Source of the DNA: Alphaproteobacteria bacterium
GTDB lineage: Bacteria; Pseudomonadota; Alphaproteobacteria; Rhizobiales; Xanthobacteraceae
Reading direction: 5' to 3'
DNA length: 21,518 nucleotides
Assembly: GCA_005884745.1 (NCBI GenBank)
Contig: VAZU01000066.1
Span: forward strand, 1-21,518
Shown here piece by piece: positions 6,900 through 13,532 of the stretch. The notes beneath the pieces are model-generated. The model saw only the letters and a list, made by a program, of their open reading frames with translations, ran no database searches and was not told the DNA's origin. Positions within the stretch are counted from its first letter, which is position 1, and each line of letters begins with the position of its first letter. The translations under genes and the position numbers were made by a program.

Positions 6900-8066
6900 A
6901 TGCTCGATGCGGCGAAACGGCTGATCACGGCCTCGGCCCGCAGCGATGTGGCGCCGTTCATGGTCATGGACGTGATGGCGGCGGCGGCCCGGCTCGAGGC
7001 CCGGGGACGGCGCGTCGTGCACATGGAAGTCGGCCAGCCGGCGGCGCCGGCGCCGTCGAGCGCCATTGCGGTGACGCGCGCCGCACTCGAGACTGCGCGG
7101 ATCGCCTATACCGAGGCGCTGGGCATTCCCTCGTTGCGTGCCCGCATCGCCCGCCATTATGCCGAGTCTTACGGCCTCAACCTCGATCCCGCCCGGGTCG
7201 TGGTCACCACCGGATCGTCCGCGGGATTCCTCCTGGCGTTCCTTGCCCTGTTCGAGCCTGGCGAACGGGTGGCCATGGCGCGGCCCGGCTACCCGCCTTA
7301 TCGCCACATCCTGACCGTGCTCGGCTGCGAGCCGGTGCCGATCGAGATTTCCGAAGATACCCGCTGGTCGATCACGGTCGAGAGCCTGCTCGCCGCGCAT
7401 CGCCGCGCGCCGCTCCGAGGCGTGCTGGTCGCGAGCCCAGCCAATCCGACCGGCACGATGATGACGGGGCAAGCGCTCGCCGATCTCGTCGCGGCCGCGG
7501 AGGCGGAGGGAATTCGGGTGATCTCGGACGAGATCTACCACGGGCTCGATTACGCCTTTGCGGCCGAAACCGCGGCGCGGCTCTCCGAGCGCGCCGTCGT
7601 GATCAATTCGTTCTCGAAATATTTCTGCATGACCGGATGGCGGGTAGGCTGGATGGTGGTTCCGCCGCCGCTGGTGCGGCCGATCGAGCGATTGCAGCAG
7701 AATCTGGCGATCTCGGTGCCGACGCTCTCCCAGATCGCCGCGGAGGCGGCGTTCGACGCGCGGGCGGAAATGGAGGAGGTCAAGCACGGGTACGAGCAGA
7801 ACCGGCGCATCCTTCTGGACGGCCTCCCCAAGGCGGGGCTCGACAAATTCCTGCCGGTCGACGGCGCGTTCTATCTCTATGCGGACGTATCGCGGAGCTT
7901 CGATTTCGCCAGCCGGATGCTGCAAGAGGCCGGCGTCGCCGCAACGCCGGGCATCGATTTCGACCCCGTCAACGGCAAACATTTCGTGCGCTTCTGCTAC
8001 GCGGGATCGGCGGAGGAGATGCGCGAGGCCGTGAGCCGGATCGGGGATTGGTTGAAACGAAGCTGA
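6900..8066 (+). CDS. Pyridoxal-phosphate-dependent aminotransferase, class I/II
   Basis: A fold-type I aminotransferase of 388 residues, near the aspartate/aromatic aminotransferase group (Igamma-like). Visible features are TTGSSAGF (PLP-phosphate binding, 103-110), ARPGYPPY, SPANPTGTM with N182, ISDEIYHGL with D210 and Y213, SFSKYFCMTGWRVGW with Schiff-base K240 and R248, and FVRFCYAGS near the C-terminus with the carboxylate-binding Arg. The amino-donor and keto-acid partners cannot be read from sequence. Its start at 6900 is the only sensible ATG, although the ribosome binding site is poor. The gene ends 34 bp before palindrome B' of the disrupted GIY-YIG unit, which marks the boundary between core-like and accessory DNA. 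Confidence 0.9.
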   Translation: MLDAAKRLITASARSDVAPFMVMDVMAAAARLEARGRRVVHMEVGQPAAPAPSSAIAVTRAALETARIAYTEALGIPSLRARIARHYAESYGLNLDPARVVVTTGSSAGFLLAFLALFEPGERVAMARPGYPPYRHILTVLGCEPVPIEISEDTRWSITVESLLAAHRRAPLRGVLVASPANPTGTMMTGQALADLVAAAEAEGIRVISDEIYHGLDYAFAAETAARLSERAVVINSFSKYFCMTGWRVGWMVVPPPLVRPIERLQQNLAISVPTLSQIAAEAAFDARAEMEEVKHGYEQNRRILLDGLPKAGLDKFLPVDGAFYLYADVSRSFDFASRMLQEAGVAATPGIDFDPVNGKHFVRFCYAGSAEEMREAVSRIGDWLKRS

Positions 8067-8094
8067 ACGCGCCTGTTCGCGTCGGAACGAGGAG

Positions 8095-8150
8095 CCGTCG
8101 TCCCGGCTGAGCGAGCCTGCCGAGCGAGAGCCGGGACCCATGCACACCGC
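8095..8150. repeat. Palindromic repeat B' of the disrupted GIY-YIG unit
   Basis: Inverted arms GTCCCGGC (8100-8107) and GCCGGGAC (8130-8137) with a GAGCGAGCC...GAGCGAGA centre. Read on the minus strand, with its flank GTGCATGGG, it matches repeat B at 381-430. It lies 14 bp beyond the stop of the GIY-YIG remnant, as in the intact unit. Confidence 0.8.
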
Positions 8151-8151
8151 C

Positions 8152-8214
8152 CTATGCCCATTGCGCTATTCCCTCGAATAGATCCCGCCAGTCCGGGTTT
8201 TATGCTTCGATTAG
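8152..8214 (-). pseudogene. GIY-YIG nuclease, 3' remnant
   Basis: The minus strand encodes LIEA-stop-NPDWRDLFEGIAQWA-stop, aligning with the last 20 residues of the intact GIY-YIG protein (LIEAENPDWRDLFEAVAQWA). An in-frame TAA replaces the codon for E86. Similarity stops at 8214, just before the IS5-family element. The 5' half of what appears to be the same gene is at 13305-13452 on the same strand, and 31 codons between them are missing. Confidence 0.85.
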
Positions 8215-8218
8215 TCTA

Positions 8219-9014
8219 GGGCGCTGACTCATTTAGCGCGCAGCCATAACCTGATCCACGCCAGCCGGACGAAAGCGAGGTAATTTACCGCGAGCTTGTC
8301 ATAGCGTGTTGCGATCCGCCGACATTGTGTGATCTGGTTAAAGAACCGCTCGACCAAGTTTCGGGCGCGATAGAGGGCGGGCTGAAGCGGATCGACTCCT
8401 TCCGATTGCATCTGCGCGGGACGTTGGCCCATGCACCTCTCTCAGTGACAAAAGCTCTTATCCAGTCCGCGTCATATCCACGATCAGCCAGCAGCATTGA
8501 TCCCGACCTAAGGCGGGACAAAAGTCTGACGACGAGTCTGTTATCGTGCGCTTCGCCCGCTGAAAGTCCCACGGACGGGCAATCCATTGGTATCGACCAC
8601 CGCACGAATCTTGCCGGTCAGTCCGCCGCCTCGTGACCGGCCCATAGACTGACCTTTGTTCCGAGCAATGCAGGCGCCGTGCTGATGCACCCGCACAATG
8701 GATGTGTCGATCATTTGAACGGCCTCATCATAAGCACCAGCAAGTGCGGTCATAATCCCGCCCCATACTCCGGCCCGTCGCCAACGGACGAAACGGTTGT
8801 AGCAGGTGGTGTATGGGCCATAGCATTCCGGCAGATCGCGCCACGGTGCGCCGGATCTCAGCACCCAGAAGATGCCATTGAGGACACGTCGATCGTCCAC
8901 ACGAGGCACGCCACGGGATTTGTTCGGAAGGAATGGCTTGATGGCGGCCCATTCAAAGTCAGTCAGCCCATACCGCATGATTCGAGACTCCAGTTTGGGA
9001 GCTTGAATCACGTG
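8219..9014 (-). mobile_element. IS5-family (IS427-like) insertion sequence, decayed
   Basis: An element of about 0.8 kb, normal for this IS group, carrying a broken transposase. The left end reads GGCGCTGACTCATTTAGC from 8220 and the right end, on the minus strand, GCACGTGATTCAAGCTC from 9014. Both share a TGAyTCA core, taken here as weak terminal inverted repeats. A CTAG at 8216-8219 abuts the left end and could be a target site. Exact ends are uncertain by several bases. Confidence 0.7.
8229..8978 (-). pseudogene. IS5-family DDE transposase with two frameshifts
   Basis: Translation starts at the ATG at 8978 (MRYGLTDFEWAAIKPFLPNK), a typical IS427-group N-terminus. The three DDE residues can be placed in MIDTSIVRVHQHGA (D), LLADRGYDADWI (D) and RNLVERFFNQI (E). 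The reading frame breaks twice. After VVDTNGLPVR (about 8555) two bases are missing, or there is a +1 shift, before GLSAGEAHDNRL. Near 8380 one G is missing in a CCCGCCC tract between RFSP and ALYRARNLVERFF. The first break lies where some IS427 elements use programmed frameshifting, but the second is not expected. The transposase is therefore probably inactive. Confidence 0.85.
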
Positions 9015-9171
9015 CATGGCGGCACCATCAAGCCGCAAAGGGCCGATCGCGGCAGATGCCACAATCCCGATTTTACTTCCGCTTTCAGGGGCATAGCGGG
9101 CATGGCCGGACTAGCTGCTGGCTCGACGCAGTCGCGAATGACCCCCGAAGCGGACATGAACGCGTAGACGG
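9015..9171. other. Gene-free spacer, probable decayed intergenic DNA
   Basis: This stretch between the IS end and the first island promoter has no convincing reading frame. It includes GACCCCCGAAGCGGACATGA (9139-9158) and a nearby TTCCGCTTTCAGGGGCATAG, which resemble short degenerate intergenic sequences that I associate with rhizobial genomes. I can assign no function. Confidence 0.35.
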
Positions 9172-9203
9172 TGACTCTTTTCCGCGTCCTCGAACGTCCT
9201 AGG
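9172..9203 (+). promoter_or_regulatory. Candidate ECF sigma promoter upstream of first SDR gene
   Basis: TGACTC (9172-9177), a 17-bp spacer, then CGTCCTAGG (9195-9203), 31 bp before the start codon at 9235. The same hexamers with the same 17-bp spacing precede the second SDR gene (11468-11498). A CGTC-containing -10 is typical of several ECF sigma groups, and the cluster encodes such a sigma factor. A GGGAG ribosome binding site (9223-9227) follows. Confidence 0.55.
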
Positions 9204-9234
9204 TTGAGCAGACACGAAACACGGGAGCAGGCCG

Positions 9235-9978
9235 ATGAGCCTCACTATGACAATCGCAGACAGAGCAGTTCTGGTCACCGGAGCCAATCGCGGTATCGGA
9301 CAGGCGCTGGTCGAGGAAGCCTTGAGGAGAGGCGCAAAGCGCGTGTATGCCGGTACGCGCCAGCCCTTGGCCCACTTGGATGGGCGTGTCACGCCGCTGA
9401 CCCTGGACGTGACCAACGCCGCGCAGACTCAGGGAGCTGTCGAGAGAGTCGAATCTCTCGATATCCTCATCAATAACGCCGGCTTGGCGCTTTACGATGA
9501 CTTGAGCGACCGTGCCGCGCTCGAACGGCACCTCGCCGTCAATCTCTTTGGCACATATGGCGTGACCCAGGCTTTCCTGCCGTTGCTGACTCGTTCCCGG
9601 GGAGCCATTGTCAACGTTCTGTCGGTGACGGCCTTTGCCGCCTTGCCGCTCATTCCGGCCTACTCGATTTCAAAGGCGGCCGCGTTCTCCTTGTCACAAT
9701 CGCTGCGCGCTCTTTTGGCCGGACGGGGCATGAGGGTACATGCCGTCCTTACCGGCCCCGTGGACACGGATATGTCCCGAGGCCTCGACATACCGAAGGC
9801 CTCTCCGGAGTCCGTTGCGCGAGCCATCTTCGACGGAGTGGAGAAAGGGGAGGAGGATATCTTCCCAGATCCCATGTCGCAGTCCATGGCGGAGAGCTGG
9901 CGCAGCGGTGCGGCCAAGGCGCTCGAGCGCCAGTATGCGGCGCTCGTAGAAGCAAAGCCCGTCAAGACGGCGGCCTAA
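9235..9978 (+). CDS. Short-chain dehydrogenase/reductase (SDR)
   Basis: A 247-residue classical SDR. Residues 15-22 form the cofactor motif TGANRGIG, NNAG is at 80-83, and the catalytic residues S130, Y143 and K147 lie in NVLSVTAFAALPLIPAYSISKAA. It should catalyse an NAD(P)(H)-dependent oxidation or reduction; the substrate is unknown. R41 just after strand 2 (AGTRQP) hints at NADPH preference, which is inference. The ATG at 9235 is well placed after GGGAG. It is the first gene of the plus-strand island cluster and shares a promoter-like upstream sequence and the first codons (ATGAGCCTCA) with the second SDR at 11525, so the 5' regions may derive from a duplication. Confidence 0.9.
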   Translation: MSLTMTIADRAVLVTGANRGIGQALVEEALRRGAKRVYAGTRQPLAHLDGRVTPLTLDVTNAAQTQGAVERVESLDILINNAGLALYDDLSDRAALERHLAVNLFGTYGVTQAFLPLLTRSRGAIVNVLSVTAFAALPLIPAYSISKAAAFSLSQSLRALLAGRGMRVHAVLTGPVDTDMSRGLDIPKASPESVARAIFDGVEKGEEDIFPDPMSQSMAESWRSGAAKALERQYAALVEAKPVKTAA

Positions 9979-10048
9979 ACGCCTAATAAACCGCTACGCG
10001 AACGCGCGTCGAAACTGGAACTAAAGCCGCACCGACCAAAGGAGAGAA

Positions 10049-10792
10049 ATGATGACCGACCACAAGACCGGAACACGTGAAGAGTGGCTTGCCGCCCGGC
10101 TGAAGCTGCTCAAGGAGGAGAAGGAACTCACGCGGCGCAGCGACGAACTGGCGCAGCGGCGGCAGGAGTTGCCGTGGGTTCCCGACGAGGGGGACGCCTC
10201 GCTGGCAGATCTCTTCCGAGGGCGCTCGCAGCTTCTCGTCTATCACTACATGTTCGGTCCCGAGTACACGGCGGGGTGTGCGACCTGCTCGACGATCGCC
10301 GACGGGTTCGACGGCTTCGCCGTGCACCTGGCGAACCACGACGTCACGCTTTCGGTGGTATCGCTGGCTCCTCTCGCGAAGCTGCAGGCGTACAAGCGGC
10401 GGATGGGGTGGACACTTCCCTGGGCCTCCTCGCGCGGCGGCGACTTCAACTTCGACTTCAACGTCTCGTTCACCGAGGAGCAACAGCGCAAGGGGGCTAT
10501 CGAATACAACTACGAGCGCGGCGGCCACGCGATGGACGCGACGACACAGGTCCCGCAGCCCGTCGCCGCGAACGCGGCCATGACCGGAACCGACGCGGCC
10601 ACGTACACGCGCCAGAGGCCGGGCATGAGCGCGTTCGCGCTCGAGGACGGCGTCGTCTACCACACCTATTCCACCTATGCGCGCGGACTGGACGGCCTCT
10701 GGGGCATGTACCAGTGGCTCGACCGCGCCCCCAAGGGGCGCAACGAGACCGGCGTCTGGTGGCGCCGCCACGACGAGTACGACGGCAAGTGA
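10049..10792 (+). CDS. DUF899 family thioredoxin-like protein
   Basis: A 247-residue cytoplasmic protein of the DUF899 (COG4312) family, which has a predicted thioredoxin-like fold and no settled function. Family features in order are EEWLAARLKLLKEEKELTRRSDELAQRRQELPWV (11-44), SLADLFRGRSQLLVYHYMFGP (51-71), GCATCS with a C77-x-x-C80 pair where peroxiredoxin-like proteins have their active site, HLANHDVTLSVVSLAPLAKL (93-112), RMGWTLPWASS and DFNFDFNVSF. The Y-F-G-rich segment usually found before SLADLF is shorter here. A GGAGAG ribosome binding site precedes the ATG. It lies 70 bp after the first SDR gene and 12 bp before the DUF2182 gene, so the three are probably one transcript. DUF899 genes often accompany ECF sigma factors, as here. 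Confidence 0.88.
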   Translation: MMTDHKTGTREEWLAARLKLLKEEKELTRRSDELAQRRQELPWVPDEGDASLADLFRGRSQLLVYHYMFGPEYTAGCATCSTIADGFDGFAVHLANHDVTLSVVSLAPLAKLQAYKRRMGWTLPWASSRGGDFNFDFNVSFTEEQQRKGAIEYNYERGGHAMDATTQVPQPVAANAAMTGTDAATYTRQRPGMSAFALEDGVVYHTYSTYARGLDGLWGMYQWLDRAPKGRNETGVWWRRHDEYDGK

Positions 10793-10804
10793 TGGACGGC
10801 CGCC

Positions 10805-11470
10805 ATGACGAGCACTAGGACCGCCGCGACCGGAGCCGTGCTGACGGCGACACTCGGTCTCGCCGCCGCATCCTGGGTCGTCGCGGTCCGGCAGATGAAC
10901 GGGATGGACATGGGCGTTGCGACCCCGCTCGGCTCGTTCGCGTTCTTTGTCGCCCTGTGGGTGCCGATGATGGCGGCGATGATGCTGCCGGGTGCGGCCC
11001 CGGCAGTCTTGAGACGCGCTCATGCCAGCGGTCGTGTGCGCACCGTGCCGCTATTCATCGGGTCGTACCTCGCCGTCTGGACGCTCGTCGGCGTCGCGGT
11101 GTATGCGTTGTATCGGCCGCATGAGTCATTCGCCGCCGGCGCAATTACGATCGCTGCAGGTATCTACGAGTTCACGCCGCTCAAGCAATTCTTCCGCCGG
11201 CGCTGCCGCGAGAACGTCCGTTCCGGATTCGAGTTCGGGCTAGACTGCGTGGGCTCGAGCATCGGACTGATGCTGATGCTGGTGGCGCTGGGCGTCATGA
11301 GCGTTACGTGGATGTCCGTGATGGCCGTCCTCATCGTTGCCCAGAAGCTCCTGTCCGCGAGAGCCGCCATCGATGTGCCGGTGGCGCTAGCGATCGTCGG
11401 ACTTGGAATCCTGATCGTAATCGCGCCCTCGTCGGTTCCCGGACTCATGCCACCAATGCCACCGATGTGA
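10805..11470 (+). CDS. DUF2182 integral membrane protein
   Basis: A 221-residue polytopic inner-membrane protein of the DUF2182 (COG5486) family, annotated as a predicted metal-binding membrane protein. Hydrophobic segments lie at about 9-28, 43-63, 81-103, 106-122, 150-178 and 191-209. Family motifs are LWVPMMAAMMLPGAAPAV (51-68), AAGIYEFTPLKQFFRRRCR (117-135), the Gly/Cys-containing GLDCVGSSIGLM and MSVTWMSVMAVLIVAQKLL. The Met-rich MNGMDMG (31-37) and PGLMPPMPPM (212-221) ends could bind soft metals, which is inference. Twelve bases separate it from the DUF899 gene. Its TGA stop is the first three bases of the TGACTC element of the next promoter. Confidence 0.85.
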   Translation: MTSTRTAATGAVLTATLGLAAASWVVAVRQMNGMDMGVATPLGSFAFFVALWVPMMAAMMLPGAAPAVLRRAHASGRVRTVPLFIGSYLAVWTLVGVAVYALYRPHESFAAGAITIAAGIYEFTPLKQFFRRRCRENVRSGFEFGLDCVGSSIGLMLMLVALGVMSVTWMSVMAVLIVAQKLLSARAAIDVPVALAIVGLGILIVIAPSSVPGLMPPMPPM

Positions 11471-11498
11471 CTCCTTTTCCTGGCCTCGATCGTCCTAG
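11468..11498 (+). promoter_or_regulatory. Candidate ECF sigma promoter upstream of second SDR and sigma gene
   Basis: TGACTC (11468-11473), a 17-bp spacer, then CGTCCTAG (11491-11498), ahead of the ATG at 11525. Hexamers and spacing are the same as at 9172-9202. Similarity also extends through the spacer (TTTTCC, CCTCGA) and into the leader (GGAGCA, GATGAGCCTCA). It would place the sigma factor under its own control. Confidence 0.55.
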
Positions 11499-11524
11499 CT
11501 ACACCTAGACACTGGAGCAGAACG

Positions 11525-12283
11525 ATGAGCCTCAAAAATAAGAATATCGTCGTCACCGGCGGAAGCCGTGGCCTTGGCCTGGGACTGGTCGAGACCCTGG
11601 TCGCGGACGACGCCAGGGTGACGGTCGTCGCCCGCGACGCCGATGCGCTCGAGTCCGTCCGCGCCCGGCTGGGCGTCGCCACGATCTCCGCCGACGTGAC
11701 AGACGAGACCGCGGCCCACCGCATCCTCGCTGACGTCCGCCCCGAGATCCTGGTGCTGAATGCCGGCGCGACTCCACGCATGGGGCGGCTCGATCAGCTA
11801 AGCTGGGCGGACTTCGCCATACCGTGGGAGACCGACGTGAAGGCCGGGCTCTACTGGATGCAGGCAGCGCTCAACCTGCCGCTCAAGCCGGGAAGCCGCG
11901 TCCTGGTGGGATCGAGTGGCGCGGCCGAGAACGGATCGCCGCTCTCGGGCGGCTACGCCGGCGCCAAGCGCATGCTCTGGTTCATGGCCAAGTACGCCAA
12001 TGGGATCGCCAAGCAGAAGGGGCTGGGAATCCGCTTCCAGGCGATCGTGCCTCTGCAGATAATCGGCGGCACGGGCGTCGGCGACGAGGCGTCCAGCGCC
12101 TACGCCCGGGCGATGGGCATCGAGCCCGAGGCGTTCCTGGCCCGGTACGGCGCGCCGATGCCGCCCCGCCAGTTCGGTGACCACCTGGTCGCGGTGCTGG
12201 ACGATCCGCAGTACGCCACGGGCTTCGCCTTCGGCCTGAAGGGCGATACGGGAATCACGGTCCTCGAGGGAGAGGCGGCTTGA
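11525..12283 (+). CDS. Short-chain dehydrogenase/reductase (SDR), second copy
   Basis: A 252-residue SDR with TGGSRGLG (11-18), NAG (79-81) and a catalytic site S130/S131, Y144 and K148 in VGSSGAAENGSPLSGGYAGAK. It is clearly a different subfamily from the SDR at 9235 (little similarity beyond the motifs). It has an extended C-terminal part with AIVPLQIIGGTGVGDEASSAYARAMG, where substrate binding is expected. The substrate is unknown. GGAG at 11514-11517 precedes the ATG. The stop codon overlaps the TTG start of the sigma factor (TTGA), indicating translational coupling; the oxidoreductase and the sigma factor are therefore probably functionally tied. Confidence 0.9.
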   Translation: MSLKNKNIVVTGGSRGLGLGLVETLVADDARVTVVARDADALESVRARLGVATISADVTDETAAHRILADVRPEILVLNAGATPRMGRLDQLSWADFAIPWETDVKAGLYWMQAALNLPLKPGSRVLVGSSGAAENGSPLSGGYAGAKRMLWFMAKYANGIAKQKGLGIRFQAIVPLQIIGGTGVGDEASSAYARAMGIEPEAFLARYGAPMPPRQFGDHLVAVLDDPQYATGFAFGLKGDTGITVLEGEAA

Positions 12284-13218
12284 GCGGAGGCCCATCCTCG
12301 CCGCCCACGGCGCGCCACGCGCAGCTCCTGGCGCTCGCCGGCGAACTGCGGCCGGAGCTTCACCGCTACTGTGCGCGCCTGATGGGCTCGGTGATCGAGG
12401 GCGAGGATGTGGTGCAGGACACCTTCGCCCGTGCTTTCGTCGCCCTGGACGAGCTGCAGGAGGACCCGCCACTCCGCGCCTGGCTGTTCCGGATCGCCCA
12501 CAACCGCGCGCTGGACCTGCTGCGCAGCCGCGCGATCCGCGCGGCCGAGCCCATCGAGGCGGCCCACGAGGTCGCCGATCCGGAGAGCCCAGATCCTGTG
12601 GAGGTGCTGATGCGGCGGGAGGCGCTCGAGACGGCGGTGTCGCGGTTCGTGGAGCTTCCGACCGTGCAGCGCAGCGTGGTGATCCTCAAGGACGTGCTCG
12701 ACCAGTCCCTGGAAGAGATCGCCGCCATGCTCGACCTGACGGTCAACGCGGTGAAGGCTCACCTCGCCCGCGGGCGGGCCCGGCTCAAGGCCGTCAACGC
12801 CCAGGCGCCGGCCCAGCCCGCGCCGCGCCCGCCGTCACCCGCCGTGGCCCGTTATGTCGCCCTGTTCAACCGGCGCGACTGGGACGCGCTGCGCGCGATG
12901 CTGGCCGACGACGTGCGGCTGATCCAGTCGACGTACCCGCTGCGCGCCGGCGCCGCCGACGTGGGCATGTTCTTCGGTATCTATTCGCGCAGCGCCCCGG
13001 TGAGGCTCGCCCCCGCCTGGCTCGATGGCCGGGAGGTGATCGCGGTCTGGGAGGATCCTCAGGCGGTGAAGCCCAGCTACCTGATGTGGCTGGAGTGGAC
13101 GGCCGGCCGGATCAGCTTCATCCGCGACTACCGTTATGTCCGCTACGTCGTCGACGACGCGGAGCTCGTCCTGGCGCCAGACGCCGGGCCTCCGGGCGAG
13201 GGGACCGCCCACGGATGA
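12280..13218 (+). CDS. ECF-type RNA polymerase sigma factor with SnoaL/NTF2-like C-terminal extension
   Basis: A 312-residue sigma-70 family protein. Region 2 (about 24-87) includes HRYCARLMGSVIEGEDVVQDTFARAF and LRAWLFRIAHNRALDLLRSR. Region 4 (about 115-170) includes VELPTVQRSVVILKDVLDQS and the helix-turn-helix LEEIAAMLDLTVNAVKAHLARGR. After a Pro/Ala linker, residues 187-295 resemble an NTF2/SnoaL fold (VARYVALFNRRDWDALRAMLADDVRL). Such extensions are typical of SigJ-like and ECF41/ECF56-type sigma factors, where they replace an anti-sigma factor in controlling activity. I cannot assign the exact ECF group and do not see the hallmark DGGGK of ECF41. No anti-sigma gene is present. The start is TTG at 12280, overlapping the SDR stop. 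Confidence 0.85.
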   Translation: MSGGPSSPPTARHAQLLALAGELRPELHRYCARLMGSVIEGEDVVQDTFARAFVALDELQEDPPLRAWLFRIAHNRALDLLRSRAIRAAEPIEAAHEVADPESPDPVEVLMRREALETAVSRFVELPTVQRSVVILKDVLDQSLEEIAAMLDLTVNAVKAHLARGRARLKAVNAQAPAQPAPRPPSPAVARYVALFNRRDWDALRAMLADDVRLIQSTYPLRAGAADVGMFFGIYSRSAPVRLAPAWLDGREVIAVWEDPQAVKPSYLMWLEWTAGRISFIRDYRYVRYVVDDAELVLAPDAGPPGEGTAHG

Positions 13219-13304
13219 GCCGCGCTCCGCGCTTGGCCGCCGCCGACCCTTCTTAAGTGACGGCGAGAGTTTCAAATTGGCCCATCGCGACATGCAGCCC
13301 GGAT
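13219..13304. other. Right end of the inserted island, gene-free
   Basis: These 86 bp lie between the sigma-factor stop and the point where GIY-YIG similarity resumes (about 13305). GAGAGTTTCAAATTGGCCCA (13264-13283) is reminiscent of an insertion-sequence end, but I see no partner repeat in the window. No reading frame or terminator is evident. Confidence 0.35.
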
Positions 13305-13452
13305 CGACGCGGTACTGTTTCGTAAAGCCCGGGACTGCCTTGATGCGATGTTCATACACTCTTCGAATCAAATCGCAGGTGACGCCGATGTACAGTGTCC
13401 CGTGACGGCGGCTCGCGAGAATGTAGAGATAGAATGGCCGATTGGTGCTCAC
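13305..13452 (-). pseudogene. GIY-YIG nuclease, 5' remnant
   Basis: From a GTG at 13452 the minus strand encodes a protein that matches the intact copy almost residue for residue through FTKQYRVD (residue 50), including LYILASRRHGTLYIGV and DLIRRVYEHRIKAVPGF. It then runs into unrelated sequence (PGCMSRWANLKLSP). The catalytic C-terminal half is absent. The matching 3' end lies at 8152-8214 on the same strand, about 5.1 kb away. This shows that the cluster between them entered a formerly complete GIY-YIG gene. Confidence 0.88.
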
Positions 13453-13460
13453 GTCAATTT

Positions 13461-13510
13461 GGTGTTCATGGGTTCCGGCTCTCGCGCTGTCGCGCTCGGC
13501 CGGAACGACC
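13461..13510. repeat. Palindromic repeat A' of the disrupted GIY-YIG unit
   Basis: Arms GTTCCGGC (13472-13479) and GCCGGAAC (13499-13506) surround an inner GCGC-TGTC-GCGC hairpin (84-95 of the 13400 block). The sequence starting GTGTTCATGGGTTCCGGC is the counterpart of repeat A at the left edge of the window, in inverse orientation. It ends 22 bp before the methyltransferase stop codon and could also act as that operon's terminator. Confidence 0.8.
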
Positions 13511-13532
13511 ACTCGGTATCATGCGGCTCCTT

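Noticed and set aside
10049..10792. Naming the DUF899 protein a peroxiredoxin
   Set aside because: The CxxC and thioredoxin-like layout are suggestive, but no peroxiredoxin PxxxT/SxxC motif is present.
11525..12283. The two SDR genes as a recent tandem duplication
   Set aside because: Beyond the first codons and the upstream region, the proteins share only general SDR motifs, so only the promoter regions look related.
12280..13218. Assigning the sigma factor to ECF41
   Set aside because: The SnoaL-like tail fits in general, but I cannot find the DGGGK signature, and the neighbours differ from the usual ECF41 partners.
13264..13283. AGTTTCAAATTGGCCCA as the end of a second insertion sequence closing the island
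   Set aside because: It looks vaguely like an IS terminus, but there is no transposase, no matching inverted end and no target duplication in the window.
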